Translations under genes and position numbers: made by a program
From: an alpha proteobacterium AAP38
GTDB lineage: Bacteria; Pseudomonadota; Alphaproteobacteria; Azospirillales; Azospirillaceae
Direction of reading: 5' to 3'
Assembly: GCA_001296005.1 (NCBI GenBank)
Contig: LJHR01000009.1
Location: 248,001-312,000, forward strand
Length of the DNA stretch: 64,000 bases
The notes under the pieces: model-generated
The model's database searches: none
Seen by the model: the letters and a program-made list of their open reading frames with translations, nothing else
Told to the model about the DNA's origin: nothing
Shown: positions 37,168 to 46,625 of the stretch, one piece after another
How positions within the stretch are numbered: the stretch's first letter is position 1
Layout of the letters: every line of letters begins with the position of its first letter

Positions 37168-38199
37168 ATGCCCCTGACGCCCGATCCCGAGTCTCAACCG
37201 CCCCAGACCGTCCCTGCCAGTGAGGGCATGAGCCGGCGGCAGAAGGCGTTGCTGGGCATCGGTACGGTTCTGTTCCTGGGCGTGCTTCTGGTGTTCGCCG
37301 TCCGCCATGTGATAGCGGAGGTGAATTTCGGTGAGGTGATCGCCTATCTGGAGGCGCTGCCCCTGTCCAAGGTGATCAAGGCCATCGGCCTCACGGCCTT
37401 GGCCTTCTGGCTACTGACACTTTATGACCTCTCTGCGCTGATCTATCTGAAGAAGAAGGTCCCGTACCGGACCACGGCCTTCGCGGCAGCCTGCGGCTAT
37501 GCCATTTCCAATAATGTCGGCTGGGCAGTGATCAGCGGGGCAGGGGTGCGGCTGCGCGCCTATGGCACCGCCGGACTGTCGCCGGGCGATGTCGCCAAGG
37601 TCGTGGTGTTCTCCACCACCACTTTCACCCTCGGCCTGACCTTCACTGGTGCCGTCGGCATGATCGTCGGGCCGCACCCTGTCTCCGTCCTGCTGAAGAT
37701 CCCGGAACTGGCAGTGCAGGCGACCGGTGCGCTGATGCTGCTCGGCCTTCTGGCCATCTGCGTGATTACCGCCGTGACCCACAAGCCGGTGAAGCTCTGG
37801 CGCTGGTCGATCCAGCTGCCCAGCTGGGGTGGGGTCGTGTCGCAGATCACCATCGCTTCCGCCGAACTGGTGGTGACAGCGGCCATCTTGTGGATGCTGT
37901 TGCCGGTTGATGTGCAGGTGCCGTTCGTCTCCTTCGTGGCCCTGTTCTGCGCCGCCCTGATCGTGGCGATCTTCAGCCATGTGCCGGGCGGTCTGGGCGT
38001 GTTTGAAAGCATCATCCTGCTAGGCATGGCCGACCATGACGCTGCCAGTTCCATCCTTGGCGCGCTTCTGGCCTATCGCTTCATCTATTATGTGCTGCCG
38101 CTGGCCGTGGCCGGCCTGTCCATCGCCATCTGGGAAATCCGCCACCATACGGGCCGGTTCGGCCGGGCGGCGGACCGGTTGCGGGGGCGGGGGGAATAA
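37168..38199 (+). CDS. MprF-type flippase-domain membrane protein (lysylphosphatidylglycerol synthase TM region)
   Basis: This 343-residue protein has about eight membrane segments. ISNNVGWAVISGAGVRLRAYG and FSHVPGGLGVFESIIL are hallmarks of the MprF N-terminal flippase domain (UPF0104/YbhN-like). The cytosolic aminoacyl-transferase domain of MprF is absent, so it cannot itself make lysyl-PG; it may flip another lipid. The start is ATG 37168. It is divergent from nrdJ, and NDUFA12 follows 105 bases downstream. Confidence 0.85.
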   Translation: MPLTPDPESQPPQTVPASEGMSRRQKALLGIGTVLFLGVLLVFAVRHVIAEVNFGEVIAYLEALPLSKVIKAIGLTALAFWLLTLYDLSALIYLKKKVPYRTTAFAAACGYAISNNVGWAVISGAGVRLRAYGTAGLSPGDVAKVVVFSTTTFTLGLTFTGAVGMIVGPHPVSVLLKIPELAVQATGALMLLGLLAICVITAVTHKPVKLWRWSIQLPSWGGVVSQITIASAELVVTAAILWMLLPVDVQVPFVSFVALFCAALIVAIFSHVPGGLGVFESIILLGMADHDAASSILGALLAYRFIYYVLPLAVAGLSIAIWEIRHHTGRFGRAADRLRGRGE

Positions 38200-38304
38200 C
38201 AGGCTGCTTTCAAGCACATCTGGGTCTGCCGCGTTGCAGTGGACAAGCTCCCCGACGCCGGTGCATAGTCGCCGCCGATCTTCGTTCCGCATCACGGAAA
38301 AGCC

Positions 38305-38694
38305 ATGAGCGACCGTATTTCCCTGGCCACCTGGATGGCCAACATCCAGATCAAGCTGCTTGTCTGGCGTGCTGGCCGGCTGGTTGGCAGCGATGCTGCC
38401 GGTAACCGCTACTTCGAAGAGAAGAAGGCGCGTCCCGGCATGAAGGCCCGCCGCTGGGTCCTGTACAAGGGTGAGCCGGAGGCGACCAAGGTACCGCCGG
38501 AATGGCATGGCTGGATGCATTACAACATGGCCGCCCCCCTGCCGACGGACAGTGCCTTCCACAAGGGCTGGCAGTTGCCGCACCAGCCCAACCCGACGGG
38601 CACCACCCAGGCCTATCGTCCACCCGGCCACCTGTTTGCTGGCGGCAAGCGCGACAAGGCGACGGGTGACTACGAGGCCTGGACGCCGAACTGA
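38305..38694 (+). CDS. NDUFA12-family complex I accessory subunit
   Basis: This 129-residue protein matches the NADH:ubiquinone oxidoreductase 17.2 kDa subunit family. Signs are the GNRYFEE motif, RRWVLYKGEPEATKVPPEWHGWMHY, and the C-terminal GTTQAYRPPGH region. Among bacteria this supernumerary subunit is typical of Alphaproteobacteria, reflecting mitochondrial ancestry. The nuo operon is not in this window. It is followed by a strong hairpin and then mlaD. Confidence 0.95.
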   Translation: MSDRISLATWMANIQIKLLVWRAGRLVGSDAAGNRYFEEKKARPGMKARRWVLYKGEPEATKVPPEWHGWMHYNMAAPLPTDSAFHKGWQLPHQPNPTGTTQAYRPPGHLFAGGKRDKATGDYEAWTPN

Positions 38695-38717
38695 TCATCC
38701 CTATCTTTGGGATGTCG

Positions 38718-38746
38718 CATGGCGGCGCCGCAAAAGCGCCGCCATG
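38718..38746 (+). terminator. Hairpin after the NDUFA12 gene
   Basis: CATGGCGGCGC (38718-38728) pairs perfectly with GCGCCGCCATG (38736-38746) over a 7-base loop, followed by ATCGTTT. The 11-base GC-rich stem with a short T-stretch fits an intrinsic terminator between NDUFA12 and mlaD, or a partial one if they share a message. Confidence 0.7.
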
Positions 38747-38798
38747 ATCGTTTAAGGGATCGGGTATTGTCCCGGTCTGGCAGGAGTTGATCTGTCCC

Positions 38799-39275
38799 AT
38801 GCGCAAGAACGTGATCGAAACCGTCTTGGGTGCCGTCGTCCTTCTGGTCGCCGGCTTCTTCCTGTTCTTCGCCTACACGACCAGCAGCGTGAAGGCCGTG
38901 TCGGGATATCCGCTGGAAGCGCGGTTCAGCAGCACAGGCGGTCTGGCTGCCGGCGCCGATGTGCGCATCTCCGGCGTGAAGGTCGGGACCGTCACCAGCC
39001 AGCACCTGGACAAGCAGACCTTCCAGGCCGTGGTCCGTATGGATATCGACAGCAATGTGCAGCTGCCGCGTGACACGACGGCCAGCATCGCCAGCGAAAG
39101 CCTGCTGGGTGGGCGCTATCTTCAACTGGACCCCGGTGGGGAAGAGGACAAGCTGAAGGCCGGCGAGACGATCGAGTATACGCAGTCCGCCGTGAACCTG
39201 GAGGAACTGCTGGGTCGCTTCATCTTCAATTCCGCCAGTGGTGACAAGAAGTCCGAGGCGCCGGCTACGCCGTAA
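38799..39275 (+). CDS. mlaD: MlaD-family phospholipid transport protein
   Basis: About 158 residues. One N-terminal membrane anchor (ETVLGAVVLLVAGFFLFFAY) precedes a single MCE/MlaD domain: YPLEARFSSTGGLAAGADVRISGVKVG, then ESLLGGRYLQLDPGG. MlaD forms the periplasmic hexameric ring of the Mla ABC system that moves phospholipids between the membranes. The other mla genes are not adjacent here. ATG 38799 fits homologues; TTG 38787 lies immediately after AGGAG and is too close to it. Confidence 0.92.
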   Translation: MRKNVIETVLGAVVLLVAGFFLFFAYTTSSVKAVSGYPLEARFSSTGGLAAGADVRISGVKVGTVTSQHLDKQTFQAVVRMDIDSNVQLPRDTTASIASESLLGGRYLQLDPGGEEDKLKAGETIEYTQSAVNLEELLGRFIFNSASGDKKSEAPATP

Positions 39276-39350
39276 GCGGCGGGCGGCCTTGATGCCGCCG
39301 TAAAGCCCCGCTTTCCTGCCTTATCCGTTTCCCGATGCCTGCGGTCCTCA

Positions 39351-39845
39351 ATGTCGATGCGCCTAACCCTTGCTGGTCTTGCCCTTGTTCTGGCCCTGCC
39401 GGTGGCGGCACAAGAAACACCGCCTGCTGATCCGGCGGTGGCACCGGATGTGCGGGCCCCGCTGGGGGCGGTGCAGCGTCCAGCACCCCCGCCGCCGCCC
39501 GCCCGCAAGTTCGACCCCATGCCCGTGGCCCTTCTGCAAGGGCTGGACAAGGTCACGGCACGGACCAGTACGTTTGAAGCCAAGGTGGGCGAGCCGGTGA
39601 CCTTTGGTCAGCTGACCATCATCGTGAAGGCCTGTCAGAAGGCATCGCCCATTGATCCGCCCGAATCCGCCGCCTTCCTGGATGCCCAGGAGAAGCGGTC
39701 CGACGGTATCGTCGTGCCGGTGTTCCAGGGCTGGATGTTCGCCTCCAGCCCGGCCCTGTCGGCCATGGAACATCCAGTCTATGACGTGTGGGTCAAGGAT
39801 TGCAGGAAGTCGGACAGCAAGGCCCGTTCATCTTCCAAGCAGTAA
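39351..39845 (+). CDS. DUF2155-domain exported protein
   Basis: This 164-residue protein has a signal peptide ([21 protein letters not shown]) and a Pro-rich linker. Then comes the DUF2155 domain: [60 protein letters not shown]. Two conserved cysteines probably form a disulfide. Function unknown; it is widespread in Alphaproteobacteria next to mlaD and aat, suggesting an envelope role. Its 3' end overlaps convergent aat by 67 bases. Confidence 0.88.
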   Translation: MSMRLTLAGLALVLALPVAAQETPPADPAVAPDVRAPLGAVQRPAPPPPPARKFDPMPVALLQGLDKVTARTSTFEAKVGEPVTFGQLTIIVKACQKASPIDPPESAAFLDAQEKRSDGIVVPVFQGWMFASSPALSAMEHPVYDVWVKDCRKSDSKARSSSKQ

Positions 39846-40435
39846 AAATTGGCCGGCGCACTGACCGCCTTGGATAATTGGGCGCGATAGCGGTGGCGCG
39901 GGATTTCCGTCGCTCCGAACTGTGACAGATGTTCGGTCAGGAACTGTGTGTCCAGCAGCAAGTAGCCGCCAGCCTTCAGCCGTGCCACCAGATGCACCAG
40001 GGCGATCTTGCTGGCATCCGTCGCGCGGGAAAACATGCTTTCCCCGAAAAAGGCACCGCCCAGCGACACGCCGTACAGCCCGCCCACCATCTGCCCATCC
40101 TGCCAGCATTCCACCGAATGGGCCTTGCCCATGGCGTGCAACTGACAGTACGCCTCCCTTATCTCGTCATTGATCCAGGTCTGCGGACGGTCCGGGGCCG
40201 GCTCGGCGCAGTGCATCATGGTTGCGCGGAAATCGCTGTCGATCCGGACATCAAAAGGGAAATGGCGCAGCGTCTTGCGCAGCCGTCGGGGCACATGGAA
40301 CGCGTCCAGCGGCAACACCCCCCGGAAGGGCGGATCAAACCACAGAAGGTCTTTCGCATCCGCACTTTCTGCCATGGGGAAAACCCCACCGGCATAGGCA
40401 CGGATCAACAGCTCGGGCGTCAATATACCCATCAT
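39779..40435 (-). CDS. aat: Leucyl/phenylalanyl-tRNA--protein transferase
   Basis: The 218-residue enzyme adds Leu or Phe to N-terminal Lys or Arg, marking proteins for ClpS/ClpAP (N-end rule). [11 protein letters not shown], the [23 protein letters not shown] segment, and [16 protein letters not shown] are family signatures. Length is slightly below E. coli Aat. Either of two adjacent ATGs (40435, 40432) may start it. The last 67 bases overlap the convergent DUF2155 gene. Confidence 0.95.
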   Translation of the reverse strand: MMGILTPELLIRAYAGGVFPMAESADAKDLLWFDPPFRGVLPLDAFHVPRRLRKTLRHFPFDVRIDSDFRATMMHCAEPAPDRPQTWINDEIREAYCQLHAMGKAHSVECWQDGQMVGGLYGVSLGGAFFGESMFSRATDASKIALVHLVARLKAGGYLLLDTQFLTEHLSQFGATEIPRHRYRAQLSKAVSAPANFYCLEDERALLSDFLQSLTHTS

Positions 40436-40500
40436 TCCCCGGCGCGTGGTGGCAAGGGCCGGCTACAACCATAGCAAGTTGCGACGGCGCTTACAAATAA

Positions 40501-41913
40501 TCACGCCGAGAACAGCAGATAGCAGGCGATCAGCCCCAGCATCGAAAATGCCTGCCCCGACCCGGTCAGCCGCCCCAGCAGCAAGGCGACCGCCGGCACC
40601 AGTGCCGCGATCAGACCCAGCCATGGCCCTGGCAAGCTGCCGCTGCGTATTACCGTCCCCGCCAGAAGCAACAGCAGCGGTGCCCCGGCCAGTATCAGCC
40701 CCGCCAGATAGCCCGCGAACAGCCGCACGACGTTGGAGGCTGGCACGGCCATGGCCAAGGGCAGCAAGGATTTACCCGATGCCCGCACGCCGAGGTCCCC
40801 CAGTGGAAACAGGGCCGGCAGCAGCAGCAGCGCCACCGCACGCCGCACCGCATCCGGCCCGTCGGACAGCAACGCCAACGCGACAGCACCGCCCAGCCAT
40901 ATGGCCAGCAGCTTCCATCCCGGTCGCGACAGGCGCAGTTCGGCCAATAGCAGGACGGCAAGGCCGGTACCCCCATTCGGGCGCACGCTGATGGGGGCGA
41001 TCTGCGTCGGGGAAGCGGGCTTAACGGTCTTGGCCGCGTCACTGGCCTTGCTTGCCTTCGCTGGACGCCGGAACCGATCACCCAGCAAGCCAGCGGCCAT
41101 CGCTAAACCCGCGCCCGCCAGGAACCATGTGATCCGGGCAGCCAGATAAGACGGGTCGGACCAGTCAAAGCCGTCCCAGGTGAAGCTGCCGTCAATGGAT
41201 CGAGTGATGTGAATGCCAAAGGAGGTGCCATGGTTTCCCGGTACCATGCCGCCCATATCATGCATGGGCAGGCCGGCACCCAGCGGGTCGGCGATGGGCC
41301 CCAGCATCCCCCGCGACACACTGGTGGTCAGGGGCAGGACCACCAGCCAGGCCACCATCATCAGGATACCCGCCGCCACCGGGCCGCGCGTCCAGCGCCG
41401 GGCCTCCACCAGCCCGCGGAACCCCGCCAGTAACGATGCGCTGGGCACACTGACCAACAGAAGCGGACCCAGCAATGCCAGGGGCTGCTGCACCGGTGCT
41501 TCCCCCCGGACCGCCTGGATGAACAAAGCGCCGACACCAAAACACAGCAGGAAAGCCACAAGAAAGCAGGTGTCGGCTAGCCACCGACCCAGGGCGAAGG
41601 CAGTATCGCTGACCGGCGTGGCCCCCGTCAGCAGAAGCGGATGACGCGTGGGCGGAAAGGCGATCCGCAAGGCGATGAAATGTGCCGGCAGCAGAAGGGT
41701 CACACCCAACGCACCCACGACCAGCCCCACGGTTTCCGCCGTGTAGATCGGGCGCAAGGTGCCCACGGAAACCGTGACATAGCCGGCATCGGCGGGGGGT
41801 AGGGCAAGACTGGCCAGCATGCAGGCCAGCGCCAGCCAGACCCACAGGCCGCGCCGCCGCGTGAAGCCGGCCAATTGGAACCGGGCGACCGCCAGGATAA
41901 CGCCGATTGTCAT
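40501..41913 (-). CDS. ABC transporter permease (ABC-2-like)
   Basis: This 470-residue protein has about 12 hydrophobic segments and a central soluble loop (about residues 230-330). No sequence motif beyond the membrane pattern is diagnostic. Its four-base ATGA overlap with the upstream ATPase gene shows it is the permease partner of that exporter. The first segment RFQLAGFTRRRGLWVWLALACM resembles ABC-2 permeases. Substrate unknown. Confidence 0.75.
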   Translation of the reverse strand: MTIGVILAVARFQLAGFTRRRGLWVWLALACMLASLALPPADAGYVTVSVGTLRPIYTAETVGLVVGALGVTLLLPAHFIALRIAFPPTRHPLLLTGATPVSDTAFALGRWLADTCFLVAFLLCFGVGALFIQAVRGEAPVQQPLALLGPLLLVSVPSASLLAGFRGLVEARRWTRGPVAAGILMMVAWLVVLPLTTSVSRGMLGPIADPLGAGLPMHDMGGMVPGNHGTSFGIHITRSIDGSFTWDGFDWSDPSYLAARITWFLAGAGLAMAAGLLGDRFRRPAKASKASDAAKTVKPASPTQIAPISVRPNGGTGLAVLLLAELRLSRPGWKLLAIWLGGAVALALLSDGPDAVRRAVALLLLPALFPLGDLGVRASGKSLLPLAMAVPASNVVRLFAGYLAGLILAGAPLLLLLAGTVIRSGSLPGPWLGLIAALVPAVALLLGRLTGSGQAFSMLGLIACYLLFSA

Positions 41914-42806
41914 GCCCGGTGCTCCGCAACGGCGGCCAGATAGGCATCTTCTAGGCTGGGGGCCTCCGGTATGGCACCGGGCGGTGCCGCCTTTCCGGCA
42001 TTCAGCACGAGGCGCAAGCGGATGCCATCCGCCATCCGCTTGCGTCCGGTGACCGTACCGAATTGCAGGGCATGATCAATGGCCGTTGCGGGCACCGTCA
42101 GGCTGACGACCCGCCCCTCCAGGGTGGCCGCCAGCATTTCCGGCTGCCCCACTGTGATAGCCTGACCCTTTGAGAGGATCAGCAGATCCTCCGCGATGGC
42201 CTCCAGATCGGAGACGATATGGCTGGAGAAGACAATTACGCAGCGCGGCGCCATCTCCGTCAGAATGGATTGCAGGGCTAGCTTCTCGAACCCGTCCAAC
42301 TCCGCCGTCGGCTCGTCCAGCAGCAGGATTTCCGGCTGCCCCAGCAGCGATTGCGCGACCACCAGCCGGCGGCGCATCCCGCCCGACAGATCGCCCACCG
42401 GTGTATCCAGCTTGGTCGCGATGTGCAGGGCGTCCGCCAAGTCTGCCGCCTGTTGGGCGGCCTCCCGCGCGGGCAGGCCCTTCAGGGCGGCCATATAGGC
42501 CAGCAATTGCCGCGGCGTGGCATGGGGCGGCAGGTCCACCGATTGCGGGGCATAGCCAAGGCGCGCATGGTGCCCCCGCATGGACCGGGCAATGTCCTGC
42601 CCGCCGCTTTCCACGCGCCCCTCGCTGGGCGGAAGCGTGCCGGCCAGCATCGCCAGCAAAGTGGACTTGCCCGCACCATTGGGGCCCAGCAGCCCATGAA
42701 TCCCTGGCCCCAATGTCCAGTTCACATCATGAACAGCCCGGAACGTGCCGAACCGCCGCCCCAATCCAGTCAGTGTCAGGGACGGCGAGGCACTTGGGGT
42801 TGTCAT
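41910..42806 (-). CDS. ABC transporter ATP-binding protein (exporter type)
   Basis: About 298 residues. The Walker A motif is GPNGAGKST, the signature LSGGMRRR, Walker B ILLLDEPT, and the H-loop SSHIV. The layout is that of ABC-2 export ATPases (DrrA/CcmA-like), with a C-terminal extension of about 100 residues. It overlaps the permease by four bases. ATG 42806 is chosen, but an in-frame ATG 42845 is possible; neither has a strong ribosome site. Confidence 0.9.
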   Translation of the reverse strand: MTTPSASPSLTLTGLGRRFGTFRAVHDVNWTLGPGIHGLLGPNGAGKSTLLAMLAGTLPPSEGRVESGGQDIARSMRGHHARLGYAPQSVDLPPHATPRQLLAYMAALKGLPAREAAQQAADLADALHIATKLDTPVGDLSGGMRRRLVVAQSLLGQPEILLLDEPTAELDGFEKLALQSILTEMAPRCVIVFSSHIVSDLEAIAEDLLILSKGQAITVGQPEMLAATLEGRVVSLTVPATAIDHALQFGTVTGRKRMADGIRLRLVLNAGKAAPPGAIPEAPSLEDAYLAAVAEHRA

Positions 42807-43077
42807 CAAGATTGGGTCACCAGGATAAGGCGGCATCGTCATCATACCGACGCCGCATGAGGGGCATGCGGATCATGGTAAACCGCAGGGTGCCTTGCTG
42901 CAACGCTGCGGCGTTGGGTTCCGTCACGGAAACTTCACGGAACTGCCGCCGAACCTTTACCACACCGTCCCTATGTGATGGGACCGAAGGCCTCCGCGCG
43001 GCGGCAAAATCCGTTGTCCCCGCGCGGGGGAGGGAAAACGGGATTTGCTGGGATTTTAGCAAAACCCCATCAATGGG

Positions 43078-45198
43078 ATGCGCGGCATGACCGAATGGAC
43101 GCTGTCCGGCGACACACTCTCCCCGCAGACGGAACCGGCGGGGCGACCGCGCCCGGTCTGGCAGCAGCGCCTGCTGGTGCTGGTGGAAACCCTGATGGCC
43201 CGCCTGCACCGGCCGGGGGATGTGGGGGAGGGGGGCTGGCTGGCCCAGCTGTCGATCTCCACCCGCATCGGCTTTCTGGTGGGGGCGGCCTTGTTGACGG
43301 TGCTGCTGACGGCGGGGCTGTTCCTGCTGGGTGATGCCAGACGGGAAAGTGCGACGGGCCGCATGACGGGCCTGTCGGGCTTTGCCGAGACGGCAGCCGA
43401 CCTGAACCGGGGCATGACGGCCCTGCAGCTTCACGTCACCCGCTTCCTGCGCGAACGCGATGCCGCCGCTGGGGTGGCGTTCAAGACCACCCTGACGGAG
43501 GTGGAGCAGGCGGCAGCGGCCCTGACGGCCCATCCCGCCGCCGCCGATCAGGCCGACACGATCACGGCCCTGACGGCCAGATTGTCCAGCCTGGCCGCCG
43601 CCTTCGACGCCGTGGACCAGGCGACCCGCGCCGTCGGCCTGACGGACGAGGAAGGTCTGCGTGGGCAGATGGCGCGGTCGGTGGCAGCGACCGAGGAGGA
43701 GCTGAAGAAATGGCCCGCCACCATGGGCGCGCAGCTTTTCATCGGTATGGCGGAAATGCGCAATGCCGAGAAATCCTTCCTGATGACGGGGGATGACAAA
43801 TATGTGGGCCAGCATCGCAAGGCCTTCAACGAGTTCTCCTTCTTCATCCCGGAAAGCCAGCTGGACCCGCAGACCAAGGAAGCCATCGACACCCTGTCCC
43901 GGCAATATCGCCAGGACATGGTGGCGCTTTCCAGCGCGGTGGCCGCACAGGATAAGGCGGTGAAGGATTTCAATGCCGCCTTTGCCGAGACGGCCCCCCT
44001 GATCAAACAGCTTTTCGACTATACCCGTGCCGGTTTGGCCGATGCCAAGCAGGCGGAGGGCAGCATCCGTACCCAGACTCAGCGCCTGACCATGGCCATC
44101 GGCGGGACCCTGGTGGCCGTGTTCTGTGGCCTGTCCTTGCTGCTGGTCCGGTCCATCACGGGGCCGCTGGCGCAGATCGAGGGCGCGATGGAGGGGCTGG
44201 CGCGGGGTGAGCGGCTGTCCTTCATCCCCGGCACGGCCCGGCGGGACGAGATTGGCGACATGGCCCGCGCCATTGATGTCTTCCGGGTGAATGCGGAGGA
44301 GATGGACCGTCTGAAGGTGGAGGAGCAGCAGCGGGAGCGTGCCCACCAGCAGGAGATGGCGGACCGCCTGGGCGGGTTGGCCCAGGCGTTGGAGCAGGAG
44401 ATGACCAAGCGTGTGGAGGCCGTTCTGGCCGAGGCGGCGGGCATCGCCACCATGGCCGAGCGTATGACGGGGGCCGCCACCCGCACCGGTGAGCAGTCCG
44501 ACGGTGTGGCCGGGGCGGCGGGGGAGGCGACGGGCAATGTCCAGGCCGTAGCCGCCGCCACCGAACAGCTTGCCACCTCATCCCGCGAGATCGGGCGGCA
44601 GGTGACGGAGGTGGCCGACATGGTCCATGCCGCCGTGGAGCGGGGCGCGCAGACCCGTGCGGTGGCCAGCCAGCTGGCCGATGCCGCCCAGAATATCGGG
44701 CGGGCGGCGCAGCTGATCGGCGATATCTCCGGCCAGACCAACCTGCTGGCGCTGAACGCCACCATCGAGGCGGCGCGGGCCGGCGAGGCAGGGCGCGGCT
44801 TTGCCGTGGTCGCCGCCGAGGTCAAGACCCTGTCGAACCAGACGGCGGCAACCACGGAGGAAATCGCCTCCCAGATCGCGGCGGTGCAGCGGGCGACGGA
44901 GCGGGTGATCACCGACATCCACCAGTTGCACGATGTCATCGCCCGCATTGACGAGATTGCGGGATCGATCAGCGCCGCCGTGACCCAGCAGGGCAGTGCC
45001 ACCGAGAGCATCAGCGCCAGTGCGGCCAGTGCCGCCGACGGCACCATCGAAGTGTCCGACCGCATCCGCACCGTGGCGGCAGACGCCGCCGAAACCCGTA
45101 CCCTGTCCCAGGATCTGGGCCAGCGGGCCACACAGGTGACGGCGGAGATGCGGGCGCTGCGCGAACGGCTGGCCAGTATTCTGGACGCGGCGGCGTAA
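43078..45198 (+). CDS. Methyl-accepting chemotaxis protein
   Basis: This 706-residue receptor has two membrane segments at about 64-85 and 337-358. A periplasmic sensor of about 250 residues lies between them, helical and probably of the helical-bimodular or four-helix type. HAMP spans about 358-412, followed by the signalling coiled coil. The hairpin tip is conserved ([27 protein letters not shown] region near 554). No C-terminal CheB/R pentapeptide is seen. ATG 43078 and ATG 43087 are both possible. Ligand unknown; no che genes are nearby. Confidence 0.94.
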   Translation: MRGMTEWTLSGDTLSPQTEPAGRPRPVWQQRLLVLVETLMARLHRPGDVGEGGWLAQLSISTRIGFLVGAALLTVLLTAGLFLLGDARRESATGRMTGLSGFAETAADLNRGMTALQLHVTRFLRERDAAAGVAFKTTLTEVEQAAAALTAHPAAADQADTITALTARLSSLAAAFDAVDQATRAVGLTDEEGLRGQMARSVAATEEELKKWPATMGAQLFIGMAEMRNAEKSFLMTGDDKYVGQHRKAFNEFSFFIPESQLDPQTKEAIDTLSRQYRQDMVALSSAVAAQDKAVKDFNAAFAETAPLIKQLFDYTRAGLADAKQAEGSIRTQTQRLTMAIGGTLVAVFCGLSLLLVRSITGPLAQIEGAMEGLARGERLSFIPGTARRDEIGDMARAIDVFRVNAEEMDRLKVEEQQRERAHQQEMADRLGGLAQALEQEMTKRVEAVLAEAAGIATMAERMTGAATRTGEQSDGVAGAAGEATGNVQAVAAATEQLATSSREIGRQVTEVADMVHAAVERGAQTRAVASQLADAAQNIGRAAQLIGDISGQTNLLALNATIEAARAGEAGRGFAVVAAEVKTLSNQTAATTEEIASQIAAVQRATERVITDIHQLHDVIARIDEIAGSISAAVTQQGSATESISASAASAADGTIEVSDRIRTVAADAAETRTLSQDLGQRATQVTAEMRALRERLASILDAAA

Positions 45199-45810
45199 TT
45201 AACCGGCCGCCGGGGCGGGTTTTTCCGGCTTCGGCGGCTTGGGCGGGGCGGTCAGGGAAGCGACGCGGGAGGCGTATTTCTCCGGCTCGCCCTTGACCAG
45301 CAAGGGCAGCTCGGCAGCCAGCACGTCCAGCAGCTTGGGCAGCCAGACCTCATCGGCTTTCGCGAAATTGCCCAGCACCCAGCCATGCACCCGGTCCTTG
45401 TCGCCGGGATGGCCGATGCCGATGCGGACGCGCCAATAATCCTTGCCGATATGATCGTCGATGGAGCGCAGGCCATTATGGCCGCCATGGCCGCCGCCCT
45501 GCTTGACCCGGATCTTGCCGGCGGCCACGTCCAGCTCATCATGCAGGGCGATGGTGTCTGCGGGCGTCAGCTTGTAAAAGCGCATTGCCTCTCCAACCGA
45601 CTGGCCGGACAGGTTCATGAAAGTCTGGGGTTTCAGCAGGAAGCATTTTTCGCCGGCGGCGAGGCCTTCGGCAACCATGCCCTGGAAACGCTTTTTCCAG
45701 GGGCCGAAGCCATAGCGGCGATGGATTTCATCCACCGCCATGAAACCGACATTGTGACGGTGCCGTTCATATTCCGGGCCGGGATTGCCCAGTCCGACCA
45801 GAAGGCGCAT
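45199..45810 (-). CDS. pth: Peptidyl-tRNA hydrolase
   Basis: The 203-residue enzyme frees tRNA from prematurely dropped peptidyl-tRNA. It begins [21 protein letters not shown] (catalytic His), with [18 protein letters not shown] and [13 protein letters not shown] following. The C-terminal tail is rich in Pro, Lys and Ala. It lies 100 bases after rplY on the same strand, the common rplY-pth pair. Its stop abuts that of the convergent chemoreceptor. Confidence 0.97.
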   Translation of the reverse strand: MRLLVGLGNPGPEYERHRHNVGFMAVDEIHRRYGFGPWKKRFQGMVAEGLAAGEKCFLLKPQTFMNLSGQSVGEAMRFYKLTPADTIALHDELDVAAGKIRVKQGGGHGGHNGLRSIDDHIGKDYWRVRIGIGHPGDKDRVHGWVLGNFAKADEVWLPKLLDVLAAELPLLVKGEPEKYASRVASLTAPPKPPKPEKPAPAAG

Positions 45811-45855
45811 CGCCCTATTCCATTTTAAATGAATGACTTAACCAATCAGTCCCAT

Positions 45856-45886
45856 CACCTCTCCGGACACAAGGCCCGGAGAGGTG
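45856..45886 (-). other. Intercistronic hairpin between rplY and pth
   Basis: CACCTCTCCGG (45856-45866) pairs perfectly with CCGGAGAGGTG (45876-45886) over a 9-base loop. There is no T-run on the minus strand after it. It may act as a partial terminator or mRNA-stabilising stem that lowers pth relative to rplY. Confidence 0.6.
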
Positions 45887-45910
45887 GGGTACTCAACACC
45901 TACTGAACGA

Positions 45911-46492
45911 TTACGCGTCGGCCTTGACGGTCGGGGCGGCAATCGTGGCGACGGTGAAGTCGCGGTCGGTGATGGTCGGGCGCACGCCTTCCGGCAGCTT
46001 CACGGACGAGATGTGGATCGACGAACCAACCTCGAAGCCAGCCAGATCGACGATGATCTTTTCCGGCAGGTCGGCGGCCTTGGCGAACACCTCGATATCG
46101 TGACGGACGATATTCAGGATGCCGCCCTTCTTGATGCCGGGGCAGGTTTCGACATTCACAAACTCCACCGGCACCTTCAGGGTGATCTCGGTGGTGTCGC
46201 TGACGCGCAGGAAGTCGGCATGCAGCGGACGGTCATAGACCGGGTCCAGCTGCACGTCGCGCGGCAGCACGCGATGCGTCACGCCGTCGACCGTGATGTC
46301 GAACAGGTGGGTGAAGAAGCCCGGACGATGGATCTCACGCGTGAACTTCGTGGTGTCCAGGGCGATCATCACCGGCTTTTCCTTGTTGCCGTAGATCACA
46401 GCCGGAATCGAACCAGCACGACGCGTGGCCCGGGCGGTCCCCTTTCCGGCCCGGTCGCGAGCCGTGGCGGCGAGCGCGATAATCTGGGTCAT
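45911..46492 (-). CDS. rplY: 50S ribosomal protein L25/general stress protein Ctc
   Basis: This 193-residue protein is the long (CTC/TL5) form of L25, which binds 5S rRNA. Its N-terminal L25 domain has RAGSIPAVIYG and VMIALDTTKFTREI. A C-terminal TL5 beta domain follows, with FVNVETCPGIKKGGILNIVRHDIEV. ATG 46492 has an ACTAGGAG ribosome site at about 46498-46503. A terminator-like hairpin lies just upstream, suggesting control of read-through into the gene. pth follows. Confidence 0.96.
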   Translation of the reverse strand: MTQIIALAATARDRAGKGTARATRRAGSIPAVIYGNKEKPVMIALDTTKFTREIHRPGFFTHLFDITVDGVTHRVLPRDVQLDPVYDRPLHADFLRVSDTTEITLKVPVEFVNVETCPGIKKGGILNIVRHDIEVFAKAADLPEKIIVDLAGFEVGSSIHISSVKLPEGVRPTITDRDFTVATIAAPTVKADA

Positions 46493-46509
46493 GGTACTCT
46501 CCTAGTACG

Positions 46510-46544
46510 AAAAAAGACCCGGTCACGGGCATCCGTGTCGGGTC
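46510..46544 (-). terminator. Leader terminator/attenuator upstream of rplY
   Basis: Read on the minus strand, GACCCG-A-CACGG (46544 to 46533) pairs with CCGTG-AC-CGGGTC (46528 to 46516). This gives an 11-base-pair stem with a small asymmetric internal loop and a 4-base apical loop, followed at once by six T's (46515 to 46510). That is a textbook intrinsic terminator, yet it lies between the rplY promoter candidate and the rplY ribosome site, only about 18 bases before the start codon. Either rplY is attenuated or a short leader RNA of roughly 80 bases is made. Confidence 0.75.
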
Positions 46545-46596
46545 CGGTAGTGGCGCCAGCCTCCAGGGGTGCTGTACGCCGCGAAAATGGTCCGGC

Positions 46597-46625
46597 CTTT
46601 TAGGCGCAAACCCGCCCGGAGTCAA
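46597..46625 (-). promoter_or_regulatory. Candidate rplY promoter
   Basis: On the minus strand, TTGACT (46625 to 46620) and TAAAAG (46602 to 46597) are separated by exactly 17 bases. They match the sigma-70 consensus at five of six and four of six positions. Transcription would start near 46590, giving a leader of about 98 bases before ATG 46492 and placing the terminator hairpin within it. Confidence 0.6.
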
